Below, one piece after another: positions 4,944 to 6,411 of a stretch of 6,411 nucleotides of DNA. The DNA is from JANWZL01 sp037445185 (GTDB lineage Bacteria; Pseudomonadota; Gammaproteobacteria; Burkholderiales; Thiobacillaceae), in the NCBI GenBank assembly GCA_037445185.1, contig JBBIKZ010000128.1, forward strand, positions 1 to 6,411, written 5' to 3'. The number at the start of each line of letters is the position of its first letter. Positions within the stretch are counted from its first letter, which is position 1. A model generated the notes under the pieces. It was not told the origin of the DNA, did no database searches, and saw nothing but the letters and a program-made list of their open reading frames with translations. The translations under genes and the position numbers were made by a program.

Positions 4944-6143
4944 ATGTCCTCCATCGAACAGGCCCTTGCGATCATCAGGCGTGGCGCGGATGAGCTCCTC
5001 ATCGAGGCAGAACTCATAGACAAGCTGAAGACGGGCCGCCCTCTGCGCGTCAAGGCCGGCTTCGACCCCACTGCGCCCGACCTGCATCTCGGCCATACGG
5101 TACTCATCAACAAGCTGCGTCAGTTTCAGGACCTCGGGCACGAGGTGATGTTCCTCATCGGTGACTTCACCGGCATGATCGGCGACCCCACGGGCAAGAA
5201 CGCCACCCGCAAGCCGCTCACACGCGACGAGGTGATCGAAAACGCCCGCACCTACGAGCAGCAGATCTTCAAGATCCTCGACCCGGAAAAGACCCTGGTC
5301 ATGTTCAATTCCAGCTGGATGGGGCAGATGGACGCGGCCGGCATGATCCAGCTCGCGGCCAAGCACACCGTGGCGCGGATGCTGGAACGGGACGACTTCT
5401 CCAAGCGCTACCACGCCGGCCAGCCCATCGCCATCCACGAATTCCTCTACCCCCTCATCCAGGGCTACGACTCCGTGGCCATGAAGGCCGATGTGGAGCT
5501 CGGTGGCACCGACCAGAAATTCAACCTCCTCGTCGGCAGGGAGCTGCAAAAGCACTATGGCCAAGCGCCCCAGGTGGTCATCACCATGCCCATCCTGGAA
5601 GGACTCGACGGCGTGCAGAAGATGTCCAAGTCGCTCGGCAACTACATCGGCATCAACGAGCCACCCAAAGAGATGTTCGGCAAGCTCATGTCCATCTCCG
5701 ATGACCTGATGTGGCGCTACATCGAGTTGCTCTCCTTCGAGCCGGTCACGGTCATCCGAGGCTGGCGCGAAGAAGTGGAACAAGGGCGCAATCCGCGCGA
5801 CATCAAGGTGGGCTTCGCCCAGGAGATCGTCTCCCGCTTCCATGGTCCCGCAGCGGCGCGCGCCGCCCTGGCCGATTTCGAGGCCCGTTTCCGTCAAGGC
5901 GCGCTGCCGGAGGAGATGCCGGAGATCACCCTGTCCACGCCCGAGGGCGGCATGCCCATCGCCCAGCTCCTGAAGCAGGCCGGGTTGGTGCCCAGCACCT
6001 CCGAGGCGCTGCGTCAAATCGCCGGCGGCGGGGTCAAGCTGGACGGAGCCAAGGTCAGCGACAAGGGGCTCACGCTGCCCAAGGACAGCATCGTCGTCGC
6101 TCAGGTCGGCAAGCGTCGCTTCGCGCGGGTCACCCTGCACTGA
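4944..6143 (+). CDS. tyrS: Tyrosyl-tRNA synthetase
   Basis: A 399-residue class I aminoacyl-tRNA synthetase that charges tRNA-Tyr with tyrosine in the cytoplasm. The Rossmann fold carries the HIGH-type motif HLGH (48-51) after VKAGFDPTAPDL. Further motifs are LIGDFTGMIGDPTGK (71-85), the tyrosine-site GGTDQKFN (187-194), the KMSKS loop (226-230) and LGNYIGI. A C-terminal S4 RNA-binding domain occupies about 337-399. The KMSKS signature and length match the TyrZ-like branch rather than E. coli TyrS, which has KFGKT. Length and N terminus match the Pseudomonas homologue that also sits beside a 16S gene. The ATG follows tRNA-Gly by 19 bases, and that leader (pyrimidine-rich, ending CCTCACCCC) has no Shine-Dalgarno sequence. 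Residues needed for activity appear intact. Confidence 0.97.
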   Translation: MSSIEQALAIIRRGADELLIEAELIDKLKTGRPLRVKAGFDPTAPDLHLGHTVLINKLRQFQDLGHEVMFLIGDFTGMIGDPTGKNATRKPLTRDEVIENARTYEQQIFKILDPEKTLVMFNSSWMGQMDAAGMIQLAAKHTVARMLERDDFSKRYHAGQPIAIHEFLYPLIQGYDSVAMKADVELGGTDQKFNLLVGRELQKHYGQAPQVVITMPILEGLDGVQKMSKSLGNYIGINEPPKEMFGKLMSISDDLMWRYIELLSFEPVTVIRGWREEVEQGRNPRDIKVGFAQEIVSRFHGPAAARAALADFEARFRQGALPEEMPEITLSTPEGGMPIAQLLKQAGLVPSTSEALRQIAGGGVKLDGAKVSDKGLTLPKDSIVVAQVGKRRFARVTLH

Positions 6144-6181
6144 GCCAACGCCTTGATGTAACGGGCGCTTCACGTCACCAT

Positions 6182-6232
6182 CAAAAAAGTTTCATCAAAC
6201 CCCTTGACCGCTCTTCGTGCCCCTCGTATAGT
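6182..6232 (+). promoter_or_regulatory. rRNA operon promoter (UP element, -35, -10)
   Basis: TTGACC at 6204-6209 and TATAGT at 6227-6232 are separated by exactly 17 bases, one mismatch from consensus in each hexamer. The A/T-rich segment at 6182-6200, with an AAAAAA run, is placed as an UP element should be. The bases after the -10 are GC-rich (TTCGCGGC), the discriminator type that makes rRNA promoters sensitive to ppGpp. Together with the boxA downstream this identifies an rrn promoter. It starts only 61 bases after the tyrS stop. Confidence 0.9.
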
Positions 6233-6252
6233 TCGCGGCTCTCCTGCACCGA

Positions 6253-6272
6253 CATGCCCGACATGCGGCATG
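6253..6272 (+). promoter_or_regulatory. boxB-like hairpin of the rrn leader
   Basis: CATGCC (6253-6258) pairs with GGCATG (6267-6272) around an 8-base loop, 15 bases before boxA. Position and order (hairpin, then boxA) match the boxB element of rRNA antitermination leaders. Confidence 0.55.
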
Positions 6273-6287
6273 CTGGTCACGGGGACG

Positions 6288-6298
6288 GCTCTTTAACA
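6288..6298 (+). promoter_or_regulatory. boxA antitermination site (GCTCTTTAACA)
   Basis: The sequence GCTCTTTAACA is the classic rrn boxA bound by NusB-NusE (S10) in the nascent RNA, allowing polymerase to read through the long untranslated rRNA operon. It lies about 50 bases past the predicted transcription start, as in E. coli. Confidence 0.92.
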
Positions 6299-6411
6299 AC
6301 GGGACAACAGCCTCTGAGGTGTGGGCACTGGTTTCGGGCTGAGGGTTGGGCTAGTGGAAGCTGGTCTGACTGTTGAGCGAAGGGAATGAGTGCTTACGCT
6401 TTGAGAGTTGA

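Larger units (their letters stand above)
6240..6411 (+). ncRNA. 16S rRNA precursor leader (5' external spacer)
   Basis: From the predicted start near 6240 to the window edge this is the leader of an rRNA operon. After boxA comes GTGTGGGCACT (6319-6329), a sequence found at the same place in E. coli rrn leaders and sometimes called boxC-like. The last bases, GCTTTGAGAGTTGA, resemble the stretch just before mature 16S rRNA in gammaproteobacteria, but the mature start (an AAGAGTTTGATC-type sequence) has not yet been reached. The leader is removed by RNase III and other ribonucleases during 16S maturation. Confidence 0.8.

Noticed and set aside
4800..4960. TPP riboswitch upstream of thiS
   Set aside because: No THI-box consensus such as CUGAGA is seen on the minus strand, and the space is taken up by the tRNA gene.
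4800..6173. Long minus-strand open frame of several hundred codons running antisense to tyrS and the tRNA and into thiS
   Set aside because: Only its last 67 codons (thiS) match a family. The rest is the mirror of tyrS codons in a GC-rich genome and crosses a tRNA gene.
6144..6203. Intrinsic terminator after tyrS (TGATG ... CATCA followed by an A-run)
   Set aside because: The stem is only five weak pairs around a long loop, and the A-run is on the wrong strand for a T-tract; it is better explained as the rrn UP element.
5711..6376. 221-codon plus-strand open frame overlapping the tyrS end and running into the rrn promoter and leader
   Set aside because: It is a frame-shifted shadow of tyrS that continues through rrn control sequences, with no protein-like features.
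6395..6411. Start of mature 16S rRNA at the window edge
   Set aside because: TTGAGAGTTGA resembles but does not match the 16S 5' end (GAGTTTGATC), so it fits pre-16S leader better.

Overview
The window reads as an ordinary stretch of a GC-rich bacterial chromosome, most likely a gammaproteobacterium. The reasons are the thiS-thiG-trmB order, the 399-residue KMSKS-type tyrosyl-tRNA synthetase directly upstream of an rRNA operon (an arrangement also known in Pseudomonas), and an E. coli-like rrn leader with boxA. No mobile element, CRISPR array, integrase or plasmid feature is visible, and I found no strong candidate for a new multi-gene system.

Layout, left to right. (1) 1-124, + strand: the last 40 codons of an OmpA/MotB-type peptidoglycan-binding protein. 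(2) 125-309: a gene-free stretch with 11-bp tandem repeats, REP-like hairpins and a short palindrome. (3) 310-654, +: a single-domain FKBP-type prolyl isomerase. (4) 720-1838, -: a TakP-like TRAP transporter solute-binding protein with a combined twin-arginine and lipobox leader, convergent with the FKBP gene. (5) 1902-2543, -: a MarC-family inner-membrane protein with its own promoter and a strong 5' leader hairpin. (6) About 500 bp between marC and trmB, containing a small unrecognised minus-strand ORF with coding-like codon use and several hairpins. (7) 3056-4799, -: thiS-thiG-trmB, a compact cluster for thiamin thiazole synthesis plus tRNA m7G46 methylation. (8) 4851-6143, +: tRNA-Gly(CCC) followed 19 nt later by tyrS. 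(9) 6182-6411, +: a near-consensus rRNA promoter, boxB-like hairpin, boxA and 16S leader. The 16S gene itself lies just beyond the window.

The right half is devoted to translation and cofactor supply: a tRNA, an aminoacyl-tRNA synthetase, a tRNA methylase and the rRNA operon start, with the thiazole genes divergent from the tRNA. The left half holds envelope and transport genes transcribed as separate units. The items most worth a second look are the small ORF near 2639-2896, the marC leader hairpin, the tRNA-tyrS junction without a Shine-Dalgarno sequence, and the repeat cluster upstream of the FKBP gene.
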